Assembly (NCBI GenBank): GCA_003508835.1
Contig: PUFA01000007.1
Span: 16,391,001-16,455,000 of the forward strand
Direction: 5' to 3'
From: Eonycteris spelaea
Taxonomy: Eukaryota > Chordata > Mammalia > Chiroptera > Pteropodidae
DNA: 64,000 nucleotides
The stretch's first letter is position 1. Every line of letters starts with the position of its first letter. Shown piece by piece: positions 26,371-37,339 of the stretch. The notes under the pieces are model-generated. The model was not told the DNA's origin. It was given only the letters and a program-made list of their open reading frames with translations, and searched no databases. Both the position numbers and the translations under genes were made by a program.

Positions 26371-27023
26371 ATGTGTAACTTTACAGTAGTAATCCCTGAC
26401 TAAATACCTCTTCCATAGGACCATGGTCAACATTAAAAGTGCTAAGTCATATTAATAGCATGTACCCTTGATCTGATGTGTTCTAAGTGACATTTCACTT
26501 CTATAGTCTTTCTGCCAAGGAAAAAAGAAAATTCATAGCCCCAGTGTGGTCATGAGAAAATCACACAAATCACTTTGTGAAGCAAATTCTACAGAATACC
26601 TGATTAGTAACTTAAAATTGTCATGGTTATCAAAAACAAGGAAAGTCTGAGAGAATGTCATAACCAAAGGAGCCTGAGAAGACATGACAATTAAATGTAA
26701 TATGTTTCTGTCTTTGTGATTACTTATTAAAACTATGTGAGTTTTGTGACAAAAATTATTTTTTGTAGCGATTCCATTTTTTCTTATAATCGCCAATGCA
26801 CAACCATTTGATGATTCCTGGCAATGACATCCATTTGAGCAGAATATTCTGATGTTATCCTTTGTGTATTCTTTGTGGTAATTTCAACATCGTGTACCAA
26901 TTTTTGCCTCTCCCTATTTGTGACCTTCTATATTTGGTTCCTTCCATTAAAAGGATGAAATGAACTCTAGGCCATTGAGATTTTGTTAGGGAGCAATGGT
27001 TAACTGACACACATAGTAAAAAT

Positions 27024-27059
27024 AATTGTAAGTCATTCAATAATTGTATGTCATTCAAT
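27024..27059. repeat. Tandem 18-bp duplication
   Basis: AATTGTAAGTCATTCAAT (27024-27041) is followed immediately by AATTGTATGTCATTCAAT (27042-27059), differing at one base. This is typical slippage or short tandem duplication. Confidence 0.85.
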
Positions 27060-27790
27060 ATAACCTGCTTTATAAGTTAAGAAATTAATATTTTTTTCAG
27101 TGGTTTTAAACTTGCAAAACACTGTAAAACATAGTTTGTCCTGATTTTCAGTGACAACCTCTCTTCACATGCTTTACATAAAACCTACAGTATTGTTTAA
27201 AAGGGCTCTGCATCTAAATGTGTGAAATAAATAGATTTTAAAAACAAATATATCCTGTTACAATTCTGTTAGGCAAATTTAAAAATTAATTTAAATGAAA
27301 TAATCTAAATTTTATAAAATATTTCTTTCATTTTGTGAGGGATCAAATGTGTATTATGAGGTTTCTAAATGAAATTTTATTCCAATTTCAAATTAAAACC
27401 TTTTTCTTTCTTTACTGAGAGCTTAAACTTTACTTAGCATCCAATCACTGAGTTGTTGTTTTGTAAATTGCATCATAATTTTGCAATACACTAAAATACA
27501 TAATTTTAGAAAATTGCAGATTTAAAACTTGATATGAGTGTAAAACCTCATTCAGTTTTTCTTATTTTAAACAATCCTTTTACAGCTAATGGTTATGTAA
27601 TATTTTGTTTATATCAGCATATTTTCATATTAAATTGGATAAAAAACATTTCGCAGCATCATTTCCAAATTATTTATTTATTATATATTGATTTAACATT
27701 TGCTCTTTGAAAGGGAAATTTTACTGCACTTTAAGACACCAAGATTTTCTGTGATCAGGGTTTTGTATTGGTTATAAAGAGTTTATATTA

Positions 27791-27834
27791 CTGAATAAAA
27801 AACAATGTCTGATTTTTTATTCAGCAATATAACT
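27791..27834. repeat. Perfect 12-bp inverted repeat (hairpin)
   Basis: The left arm CTGAATAAAAAA (27791-27802) and the right arm TTTTTTATTCAG (27823-27834) are exact reverse complements, separated by a 20-nt loop. No transposon ends or regulatory context is visible. Confidence 0.8.
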
Positions 27835-28569
27835 ATGGATGGCGAACACACAATGCAGTATATATATGTCATACCGTTAAATAGTACACTTGGGAACTTA
27901 TTGGATTTTGTTGATCAATGCCATCTCAATAATTTTTAATATAATAATAATAACAAATGCCCATTTTGACCTTATTATCATTTGAACTTTAGAAAATCTG
28001 TAATTACCTGAAAACCTTTTCCTTTCTTCTGAAATAAAGAGACAGTGCTTCGTGTAACCTTTAGAGTTCTTATAGAATAAAATCATTAATGATCAGTGTT
28101 CGCATTTTAAATCACTTGAAAATTAGGGATGATAAAGATAATAAAAAGAAAAAGCAGTGGAGACATTTATGAGAATATGGAATAAAAATGATCAGCCATA
28201 TAAATGTGTGGCTTACATCTGTTTTATATGTATAAAGATATATACCAAGTGTATAATTGTAAAAATAGCTTCATTACTTAAATTTCTTGGAAAAATAGTC
28301 TAATGGGGTAAATATACGGAGTGAGGACAGGAAAGTTAAAAACTGCTAGCTATTACACGAAGGAGAAAGGGAAAATATTGGATGCTCTCCAACCACAATC
28401 TACTGTCAGTTTCAGCTTCATCTACAAAACGTGTTTAAACAGCTAGGCAATATGAAGGTTATACGTAACTTTTCTGTTTGCAAACAGCATTTAGGGAAGA
28501 TCGAGTTAGAGATATTTAAAATTTAGCGAACTAAAATGTTCAAGAAAAATAATGGAGCAATTGTAGAGA

Positions 28570-28725
28570 AAATCAGGTTTATTAACCTCTGTGTACCTCA
28601 GTTATTTATCCACAAAGTAGGGTAATAAAAATGACAATATTGCAGTATTGCTTGGAGGTTTATATGAGTTAATATATAGAAAATGTTTAGAAGAACACTT
28701 GTCATATATTAAGTACTATACTACC
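28570..28725 (+). mobile_element. MIR SINE 3' half, sense
   Basis: TTAACCTCTGTGTACCTCAG, AAAGTAGGGTAATAAAAATG, GAGGTTTATATGAGTTAATA and AAGAACACTTGTCATATATT reproduce the second half of MIR ('taacctctctgagcctcag..aaatggggataataatag..gaggattaaatgagttaata..agaacagtgcctggcacata'). Confidence 0.75.
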
Positions 28726-29904
28726 ACGTGATGTCCTACTACACTCTCCTCAGAATTAGTCCTCTGTAGCCTAGCTCCACTCTCTAATGAGGAAACACAT
28801 GAGGTTCACTCTTGAGCAAAAAGACTAAAACCATACTGTTTTCTCAGTAACTCAGAGTGCTCTCCTCCTCAATAGTAAATGTGAAAAACTTAATACTGTG
28901 TCTCCAGTATAGAATATATATATCTACCAAGGCAATAAATGCCATTTTCCAATTATGTGAACAATTTTGTAGTCTAGAATACATCTGTCACAAAACTGGA
29001 CTTATTCTGCACCAAATTTGAATGCTAATGTTTCTATGTATCTACTGTAATCTGCAATATGAACATTTCCTGAACATCATCTTGCCTTTTCAATTGCCAA
29101 ACATTTAAAATGAACTTTCTCTAATTCTAGATAATAGTTTTATAATATATAATTTTATATTATCATTATAAGTTATATCTCAAGGAGAAAAGAGCAAAAA
29201 TATAAAAATAATGAATGGAAAAGTACTAGACAACTCATAACTATTCCAATTTAATAAAAAAGACATACAAGAGACACAATTTAAAGGAAACATTTTTCTT
29301 ATAGGTATCATTGTATATTAAGAAATGTTCTGGTCACCCAAAATTAACTCTCCACCTTAGTTAAAATATTGGATTGTTTTTAGAGCTTAAGAAAACTTGA
29401 ATCTACCTAATATCAAATAAGAATTTAAAAAGTTTTTTAATGTTATTTTCTCATCTTCCTATCAAATCTTGGGTAAGTCAGTTTACTTCCCCAAGCATCA
29501 GTTTGTATGGAAAATGAAAGTGTGTACAAGTTTAAAGCTTTCTAGCCTCTAATTATCTGAATTTATATAATGATACTTTAAATTCCCTATTTTAAGGAGT
29601 CAAGATAAACAATGAAAAAGTAGGCATTTGCCTATATGCACTATTTTGGCACATCTACTACTAAATGCTTAATTGGATTTTAAGTAAAGTTCACAGTTAT
29701 AATTACTTTAACTTCATAGCCTTTTGATGTAATAAGATATTTAATAATCCCTTTCATTAATAAATTTATGTAGATGGAACTATATTGTGATGACAGCATT
29801 CTATACTTAGTTAATTGTGGCAAAATCAGAAGCATATTTTGGATTCAACCTATCACATCACTTAGTAGGTGCCAATGATATATGTCTATGCTTTGAAATA
29901 TGTC
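28726..29904. other. Unassigned AT-rich noncoding DNA
   Basis: No gene or confident repeat was recognised. Confidence 0.5.
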
Positions 29905-30095
29905 TGATATGTCTTTGAATCTTGACTCTGCCATTTACTCATGTCATCTTCAGTAAGTATTTTAACTCTGAGCTTAATTTTTCCTGAAGACAAAAATGGA
30001 AATATAAAACAATCTCATTGGTTGAGGATTAAAAGGGATAAAATATTTAGTTCTGGCTCATGAAAGCTCCTCAAAATATATTTACCTGTCTCCAC
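29905..30095 (+). mobile_element. MIR SINE, sense
   Basis: TTGAATCTTGACTCTGCCAT, TTACTCATGTCATCTTCAGT, TTAACTCTGAGCTTAATTTT, GGTTGAGGATTAAAAGGGAT follow the MIR consensus order. Confidence 0.65.
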
Positions 30096-32380
30096 TTAGA
30101 ATAATTGCATAGTATTAATATAATTATTATAAATTGGCTTTCGTTTTCTCCTGTGCCATTCTCATGAAGTCATTTTTTTAAAAAAGATAAACAAAAAAAA
30201 GCTATTCATCAGTTTTAAGCTACTGCTCCAATTAAATATATTATTTAAGAGACGCAACCTATGCAGTCGACACTTTCACCAAATACCTGCTAAATGGGAC
30301 TCATTTCCTTTCCCTGAAGAATAGCATTATTTACTAAATCATTTACCTTTATTACTGTAGAAAAATATGACCTTCTTTTTGAAGCTATTGTTTGGTCATA
30401 TAGATGATTATATTATATACTATCAAAATGAATGGAGAGCCTATAAGTAGTAGAATAAATATCTGTTATTTGTTCAGAGCAAAGAAACATTTTTCTCCTC
30501 AGCTGCTATCTGTATCATCATGTAGATTTCTGTTTTAAATTGATTGGGCACAAATGAGCACTTCCCTCAGCTTTCAAAATTGCAGATTATTAAATCTGAG
30601 GTTCAGAAATAATTGCTTTCAGAGAGAGAATTTAGTTTGTCATCTGTTCAATTCCATATTTTTATGAGAGCCTGTTTACTTTGGTTTAGAATCAAGATAT
30701 CCTTATTACCTCCACTGTCATTGTCTGTCACTTGACATGTGTGGCTGGGGATAAGAACTACCAAGAATGCAATAAAAAAGAAGAAAGCCTAAACTCCTAA
30801 ACTTATTGACTTACTTTTCATAGATGAATGAGACAAGAATGAGTTCTGAAAATATGTGCAGTGAATGAAGGACTGAGAAAATAAAGAGGAAAAAAAGGCA
30901 TTTCATTGGATTTTCAGAGACCACAGTCTATGTGAAAAGAGCTACAGAAAAATCATGTTTCATCAGTGGCGTATTATGCAAAGGCAGTGAGGAACACCAA
31001 GGCCATTTTGAAACCTGGGGTATAATTTCTCTGTTATTGCCATGGAGATGAAGGGACATTGCTTAGTACACACTGGCTGCAGTGATGGGAGTCATTCCTT
31101 AAGAAATATGGATCACTGCTGTCAAAACTGAACTTCATGGGCTTCGATCCAGCATTATTGCTCTACTCATTATTCTCTGAATATACATACCAAGGTTTCT
31201 GATCTCACATATTCGTGCTTGGCAACTAAGTTACATCGAATCACCAAAATCAATTAAGAAATTGATCTAGCCATCCCAAACTGTAGAAGGATGAATTATG
31301 TGTCAAAAAAAGCAAATTATATATTAACAACTGACAGACAAACTTGTGTGATGAGTTGGAAAGAAGCGTCCCTTAGACCAACACATTATGTTTGTGGCAG
31401 GAAAGCCTACTTGGAAACAAAGTGGTAACAAAAACTTGCATTACAAGTAAGAGAGCTGGATGAATAAAGTTAGAATCGATGTCCTATAAATTTAATAAAA
31501 TAATAAAAATAAATAAATTACTAAAACTAAAAATGCTTGATATTAGTCAAGAGAAAAATGAAATTATTGCCACCTGAGATACTTGTTTCACTAATGATAT
31601 GTACCTTACCAAGTGTCTTTAGAATTAGGCTACAATACATCCCAATTTGCCCAGGAAGTCCTGCTTTGTATTTGTTGAACCAGCACAACTTTCATCCTCA
31701 TAGCTTTTCCCAGTTTGGATGCTTCAAAGTTTTATCCTTGTAGAGTTTTAACAACAATGTAAAACTATGACCCTTTACAGTTCTTTCTGTTAATAAAGAT
31801 GAGAGATCCTAAATTTTTGGTTTTCTTAAAATCAATGTCATCATGGTTATTATTATGAATTTGAGTTTTTTGTATTGGTAGTTTTTTTTTTGTCTTTTCG
31901 TCTACTATAGAGATAGATATTGTGAAATCAGAAAAACACTAAATTTTAAATCCTAACATATATGAATTATATCATTATTATGTGCTTGAGATTTATATAT
32001 TCTAACCTTTAATATCCCATACATGAATATTATTGATCAATTATATCTTGAACATCTATCTGTTGACCATTTCTTCCTCCATGAAAGGTATTTATTTCTC
32101 TTGTGAATTTTTATTCTCCATTTTCATTCTTAAGCTCACCTTCTCAGTGTTATTTTCTGCCTTTTTATATACAAAGATAGTTTTCTTCCTAAGTAATCGT
32201 GGTCTTTTGGACACCTCTTACTGCATATCTCATAATACCTAAATATAACATGCTCAAATTACATTATTTAATTTATATTAAAGATTTTCTCCCTTAGTTT
32301 TGAAAAAAAAATGTCAAAATTGCATGAGCTGGTTGCAGGGGCTTCACAAAATATACTATGACCAAAAAAAATAGTCTAAA
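30096..32380. other. Unassigned repeat-poor DNA; possible conserved noncoding segment
   Basis: No gene. The 30490-30780 portion is less AT-rich, has no low-complexity sequence and no repeat hallmarks, so it is a plausible place for a conserved noncoding element. Conservation cannot be judged from one sequence. A 68-codon plus-strand frame at 31537-31743 shows no family features. Confidence 0.4.
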
Positions 32381-32581
32381 AAACAGGGAAAGTAGTCTGT
32401 GGCTATGCTACCTTGAACAAGCCAGATCCCATCTGATCTCAGAAGCTAAGCAGGGTTGGACCTGGTTAGTACTTGGATGGGAGACCACTAGGAAGACCAT
32501 GTGCTGTAGGCATAAAAAATAAAAAAAAAATTAAGGGATTGTAAAAAAAAAAGAAGAAGAAGAAAGAAACAGGGAAAGTAG
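32381..32581 (+). mobile_element. 5S-rRNA-derived SINE, short form, with target-site duplication
   Basis: The body (32396-32515) is a 5S rRNA-like sequence. It keeps the internal promoter regions of 5S genes: AGCTAAGCAGGG (box A region) and TACTTGGATGGGAGACCAC (intermediate element to box C). After GTGCTGTAGGCA comes an A-rich tail with a short TTAAGGGATTGT block. The element is flanked by a 15-bp direct repeat AAACAGGGAAAGTAG at 32381-32395 and 32567-32581, which proves L1-type retrotransposition. Shared non-5S bases with the 60.6-kb copy show it belongs to a SINE family and is not a lone 5S pseudogene. It matches the short 5S-derived SINE of fruit bats (MEG-RS). It has lost CpGs that the other copy keeps. 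Confidence 0.9.
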
Positions 32582-33720
32582 GTCTAAAATTAAATCAAAT
32601 AGACAAGACATATTTGCATGAAGTAGTTGGGGAGGAATAGAAGACATACCTACAGTGAGAGCTGCCATGTAGTGCTGATTCTCACTAGACTGAGGAGGAA
32701 TTATGAGATGCAGAGTTTAATAAAAACAATTAAAATTAAAATAAGCATTTTGAAAATTAAAATAAGACTTGAATAGAAGTCAGAAGAGTGCACCGCAACC
32801 CACAAAAAAAGTAACGAAGAACAGTAACAAGATTAATTGCATAAAAGTTATCGGACATTTGATATAAAGAAACAATTTTGTGCAACTAGATAGAATAATT
32901 ATATTATTTTATATAAAAATGGTGGAATTATCCAGGAAGCTCTTACAGTAATGAATGCATATGCACCAAATTATATAAATCAATATGTTAATCACTTGCT
33001 GATTAAGTACCATAGATAATTTAATCAATAATTTGTGGATCATTTTCTATCTCTGTAAATATATAACCAAATTCATGAAGTTAATATAATGATTAAAAAA
33101 CAATATATGTAAAGTGTTCAGATCAGTATCGGATTTTTCAATAAATGCTACTCGTGAGATCATTCTTTTCTTGAAAATAAGAAACATGTTTTATCAATTT
33201 CTGTGTCCTTTCCAGTCATTGGCACATAGCAGGTACACAAATATATTGCATAATGATATTATTCTGTCACAGACTCCTTGCACTACTATATGCCAGACGC
33301 CAGAGATACCTGGATGTTCGCTATTTGAACTATTTTAACCCATTTGATTTTATGTTATGCCGAGTTGAGTTTCATGACATCTCATACTGTGAATGAGGCA
33401 GAGTTTATGTCAAGATATACAATGTCAAAACACTGTTTCTCTTTTCAATTCCAATATTACACCAGCTTTTCTGACCTGAATTTAAAACAAGTCTCAGAAA
33501 AGAAAACATCTAGAGCTCAGATACTCTCAATCCTTCTGCAAATAGCTTTTGTATTTTTCAATACCTGGGGTGAAGCAAAGTGCAAATCTTTTAGAAAATA
33601 GTATGCACTTTTCCAACACCATGGAAAAACATTGGGGTGGAGCCCACATCATAGAATGTAAAGGTAGATGCATAAACTGGTCGTTCCATTTTACTAGCGT
33701 GTATGTGGGTTAAAAGATAG
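32582..33720. other. Unassigned AT-rich DNA with MIR/L2-like remnants
   Basis: No gene. TTTCCAGTCATTGGCACATAGCAGGTACACAAATA (33211-33245) looks like the end of an L2 or MIR ('cagtgcctggcacatagtaggtgctcaataaat'). CACTACTATATGCCAGACGC (33280-33299) looks like a second one in the opposite sense. Both are short. Confidence 0.45.
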
Positions 33721-33778
33721 ATTTGATACCACTAGGTATCAAATACAGTTTACAGATCTCACTAGGGATCTGTAAACT
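33721..33778. repeat. Two adjacent perfect hairpins
   Basis: Hairpin 1: ATTTGATACC (33721-33730) pairs with GGTATCAAAT (33735-33744) around the 4-nt loop ACTA. Hairpin 2: AGTTTACAGATC (33747-33758) pairs with GATCTGTAAACT (33767-33778) around the 8-nt loop TCACTAGG. Only two bases separate them. The loop regions share CACTAGG followed by T/G-ATC. No known terminator, transposon end or RNA gene explains the pair. Confidence 0.9.
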
Positions 33779-34864
33779 AAAATAATAAAGAAGAAACAAA
33801 TGCAAATGGCATTATTTACCCAAGGAGTTTCTATCCTGGGAAGTAAGGTATCTCAAAATTCTATTTACTACCTTCATTTACTGACCTTCCTTCTGAATCC
33901 TTCTTTATTTTTATGTTTAAAATCTTAGTGTTTGAAACTTGTATTTTCTTTGTTCTATTATGCTTCAGATTGCTTTACTATAGAGAATTACCCTCTCTTT
34001 AGGAAACTATTCAGTTATTCAAAGGCGGTGGTAAAATAGAAACATCATTTTACCTGCAGTTTGTCAATAATATTTTAAATTTAGAGATATGAACTGTATA
34101 TGTATGTGTGTACATGTGTATATGTCTGATGTATACACACATATAATAATCTTCAAACAGGTCTGTGTGTTTGTGTTATGATATATATATACACACACAT
34201 ATATGTAATATGTATATAATATATGTATACTATAATATAGTCTGTCATAATATAATATAAATTATATGTATAAAATAACATGTCATAATGTCTTGATCTT
34301 AGGATTTTACATTAACTACTGACTTTTTCTGAGTCACAGCTTATAATTTGCAGTATGGTGTATATAAATATCATTGTTTTAAAATAGAAATATATTTGAG
34401 AACCAGTACTGTGATTTTGTAGTTAGGACCCTCTAATCACTGTCCATCTGGTGCTCTTATGATCTTAAGGGAAAGAATTTAATATCATTTCAATAATCAT
34501 ACATTTAAGCACCTTTGGGAAAATAACCACTAATGTTTATGGTTCTTGCCTGTTTTGGAGAATGCTTCTTTTTACCTTTGGCTATACTTACCTGTGACTA
34601 TACTTCCATTTTTCATGCTAACTACTTCTAGTGTTTGTCTTTCAATGTCTTTGCAGGAAAAAAACAACAAAAGCAAAAAAAACCCACAAAAAACCCTGAA
34701 ATGATATGTTCTTTTTGTGTACATTCGTTGAGTTGCTTCTTCCTTTCTCTTCTCCCTCCCTTCATCCCCACTCATCTGTCCTCTCCTTCCTCTCCCCTCT
34801 TCCACCTTTTCTCCCTCTCCTTCTTTATTTCTTTATTTATGGGAACATATATTGTAACAATTAA
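33779..34864. other. Unassigned DNA with AT/CA-rich simple sequence
   Basis: Between about 34095 and 34285 there is an imperfect AT/AC/TG-rich low-complexity block. A C/T-rich patch lies at 34736-34835 and yields spurious open frames on both strands. No gene. Confidence 0.55.
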
Positions 34865-35010
34865 TGGCGTAGCCACTAGAGCTAGACCGCCTGGGTTTAA
34901 ATCTTATTTCTCTCATTTTCTGTCTGTATAACTTTTCGCCTCCATATTATTATTTAGTTAGTTTATAAATTAGAATATTAATAGTATTTACCTCCTAAAG
35001 ATACTTAGAG
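34865..35010 (+). mobile_element. MIR SINE, sense
   Basis: GGCGTAGCCACTAGAGCTAG, ACCGCCTGGGTTTAAATCTT and the later AATATTAATAGTATTTACCT follow the MIR consensus ('agcatagtggttaagagc..agactgcctgggttcgaatcc..aataatagtacctacctc'). Confidence 0.7.
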
Positions 35011-35777
35011 ACCTGAAATTACATGTTCACTCAGTTTTGAACAGATATCTAATCGTATGCACACAGTATATATACATTTTATTAGGACAGTTAAAATTAG
35101 CCTTACTTTGTTTCTTTTATAATTTGAGTTCCTTCTCTCATTTCAGTAAGGTCTAAGATGGATGGTTTCATGATTGTGCGTAAGATAAAAATACAAGTGT
35201 AATCGAATCACAAGTCTTCTTAATAAACAATGATATAAAATAAATAATAAGATAAACAAAATGCTCTTTGGTGATCATTCAGCCAGCCTTGACAAATTTT
35301 GAAGGTTAGCTAACAATATTAGTGGGAAAAACAAAAGTCTTGTTATCTCTATTAAATATTTCAGTGTAGAAATGCAAACATAAAAGAACTAGAAAATATA
35401 AAGATAGGATATTTAATTGAATTGTGGTGACATCTTTTCTAAGTGTATATGAGAATTTTAAAGTATTTACAAATTTGACTACATTAAACATAAATTATCT
35501 GATTATAAAACTAATTACAAAGATAAAAGGCCAAAACTGGAAAGCGGTGCAAATATACACTGAACAAGCTTTTTATGTATAAAAGCTCTGTATTAAAAAA
35601 ATATAATGAAAAGGCATTTTTATGTATGAAAGCTCTATTTTAAAAAGAAGCTGAAACCCCCAATAGATAAATAGACATAGTCTATTTTAAAAGAAAATAC
35701 ACAAAACACTAATAAGCCTATGAAAAGATTTCCAGCATCACCAATAATCAAAGAAATGCCAACTAAATCCTCAAAGT
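35011..35777. other. Unassigned AT-rich noncoding DNA
   Basis: No gene. The 35560-35760 part has L1-like phrases such as AATCAAAGAAATGCCAACTA (35748-35767) and may be a small L1 remnant interrupted by the Tigger-like insertion. It also contains two copies of a TTTTTATGTATAAAAGCTCT-like segment (about 35570 and 35618). Confidence 0.4.
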
Positions 35778-36390
35778 ACTGTAGTGCCCCTTATTCATTG
35801 AGGACACCCCCAGTGGATTCCTGAAACTGCAGATAATACTAAACTCTGTATACACTATGTTTTTTTTCTATACATAGAGACCTATTATAAAGTTTAATTT
35901 TTAAATTAGGCATAGTAACTTATTAACAACAATAGCAACATAGAATAATATAACAACACACTGTAATAAAACTTATGTGCATGTAGTCTCTCAAAATATC
36001 TTATTGTACTGTACTCACCTTTTCACTTAAAGAAAGCAGTTTATGTCCTCTTTTTGGCATACCTGAATTACCAGCATTACTATTTTACACTTTGGGGACA
36101 TTATTAAGTAAAATCAGCGTTATTTGAACACAACACTGTGATACCACAACAGTAGATCTGATAATCAAGAAGACTATTAAGCAACTAATGGGCAGGGTGT
36201 GTATACAGAGTGGAGACTGTGGAGAAAGGGAGGATTCATGTCTCAGGCTAGAGGGCTCTGGACAGTGCAAGATTTCATCATGCTACTCAGAACGATGCAC
36301 AGTTTAAACTTATTAATTGTTTATTTCTGGAATTTTTTATTTAATATCTTTGGACCGTACTTGACTGAGGGTAACAAGAACCATGTGTAT
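35778..36390 (+). mobile_element. Tigger-like (Tc1/mariner-pogo) DNA transposon
   Basis: It begins CTGTAGTGCCCCTTATTCAT, close to the terminal 'cagtagtccccccttatccg' of Tigger-group elements. It continues with CACCCCCAGTGGATTCCTGA, AACTGCAGATAATACTAAAC, TACACTATGTTTTTTTTCTA, TAAATTAGGCATAGTAACTT, CTCAAAATATCTTATTGTAC and TGTACTCACCTTTTCACTTA. The 3' end GACTGAGGGTAACAAGAACC corresponds to 'gactgcgggtaactgaaacc'. A TA lies at the 5' boundary, as expected for the target site. No transposase frame is present; the 61- and 66-codon frames inside are noise. Confidence 0.8.
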
Positions 36391-36870
36391 TTGTCATGAG
36401 AGTAACTGTATAGGATTTTTTCACATAAGTCTGGCAAAGCTTTTTTGCCAAGTTCATAGCTAGTTTTAATAATAATATGGGTGCTTTCAGTTTTGAGACT
36501 CTAAATGGGTTAAAACTTTGGGAGGATAATTTATCAACCTATCAGTAAATTGAGAAATATATATCCTTTCAACTAAACAAATCTCTTTCTATGAATTTAT
36601 TGTAAGAAACTAATTAGAGATATATAAAATGGTGGCTGAAAGCATGTTCATAATGTTGACAATAAAAATCAGGAATGACAAATAACAGATAATATAGATA
36701 TATTAAATAAATCTATGGATCTATTAAAATAATGATTCGGGATATTATTGCCATGTGAAAATGTCCATGATAAGGGAGAAAGTATGTTATAAACAGATTA
36801 TATATAGAATGATTCCAAGTTAGTAAAATTAAATAATCATTCATAGAAATCATATAGTAAAACTGCAGAT
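36391..36870 (+). mobile_element. Old L1-like 3' region, sense
   Basis: From about 36540, TTCTATGAATTTATTGTAAG, GGTGGCTGAAAGCATGTTCA, ATAATGTTGACAATAAAAAT and CCATGTGAAAATGTCCATGA follow the order of an L1M/HAL1-type 3' end. The first 100 bp are unassigned. Confidence 0.45.
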
Positions 36871-37339
36871 AACAAGTAGTTGTTATATTGATAATATTTT
36901 TTAGTTTCTATTGGAATTCTTCATTTTCCATTTTTTCCTAAAATGCTTATTTATCATTTTGAAATCAGAAGTTTTAAAAGTCTTTATTTGTCATGTTAGG
37001 CCTAAAAGTGAGAGGTAATTTAATAAATGGAGGGAAAAGTTGATATGCATGCCAGGAAAATCTGAGTGTTAATAATGATTCTTGCACTACTAGTATTGAG
37101 ACCTTGAATGTTTATTTAAACATATCTGACTTCAAATATAATATTATCCCTAAATTTTCAAATACCTTGCATAAAATATATATGCTAATTTACTCCTCCC
37201 TTTTTTATTTACACAATAAGATTAATTTCTTCTACAATATTCATCTGTGAACAATTAATCTTTAAAAATAATGCCAGATATACAATGGTCACAGTGAGCA
37301 AGAGGTACAGTGTGTTCTAATGCTTGAGAGAAAGTTATA
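36871..37339. other. Unassigned AT-rich DNA
   Basis: No gene or repeat recognised. Confidence 0.5.

Larger units (their letters stand above)
26371..28569. other. Unassigned repeat-poor AT-rich DNA
   Basis: No gene and almost no recognisable transposon. It contains a tandem 18-bp duplication (27024-27059) and a perfect inverted repeat (27791-27834), both listed separately. Low repeat content could mean old unique sequence or constrained noncoding sequence. Confidence 0.5.

Noticed and set aside
32396..32515. A functional 5S rRNA gene
   Set aside because: It shares SINE-specific substitutions with the 60.6-kb copy, has an A-rich tail and a target-site duplication, and lacks the normal 5S 3' terminator context of a clean T-run right after the gene.
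34736..34835. C/T-rich patch as a promoter or splice polypyrimidine tract
   Set aside because: No adjoining exon, start site or CpG cluster; looks like simple low-complexity sequence.
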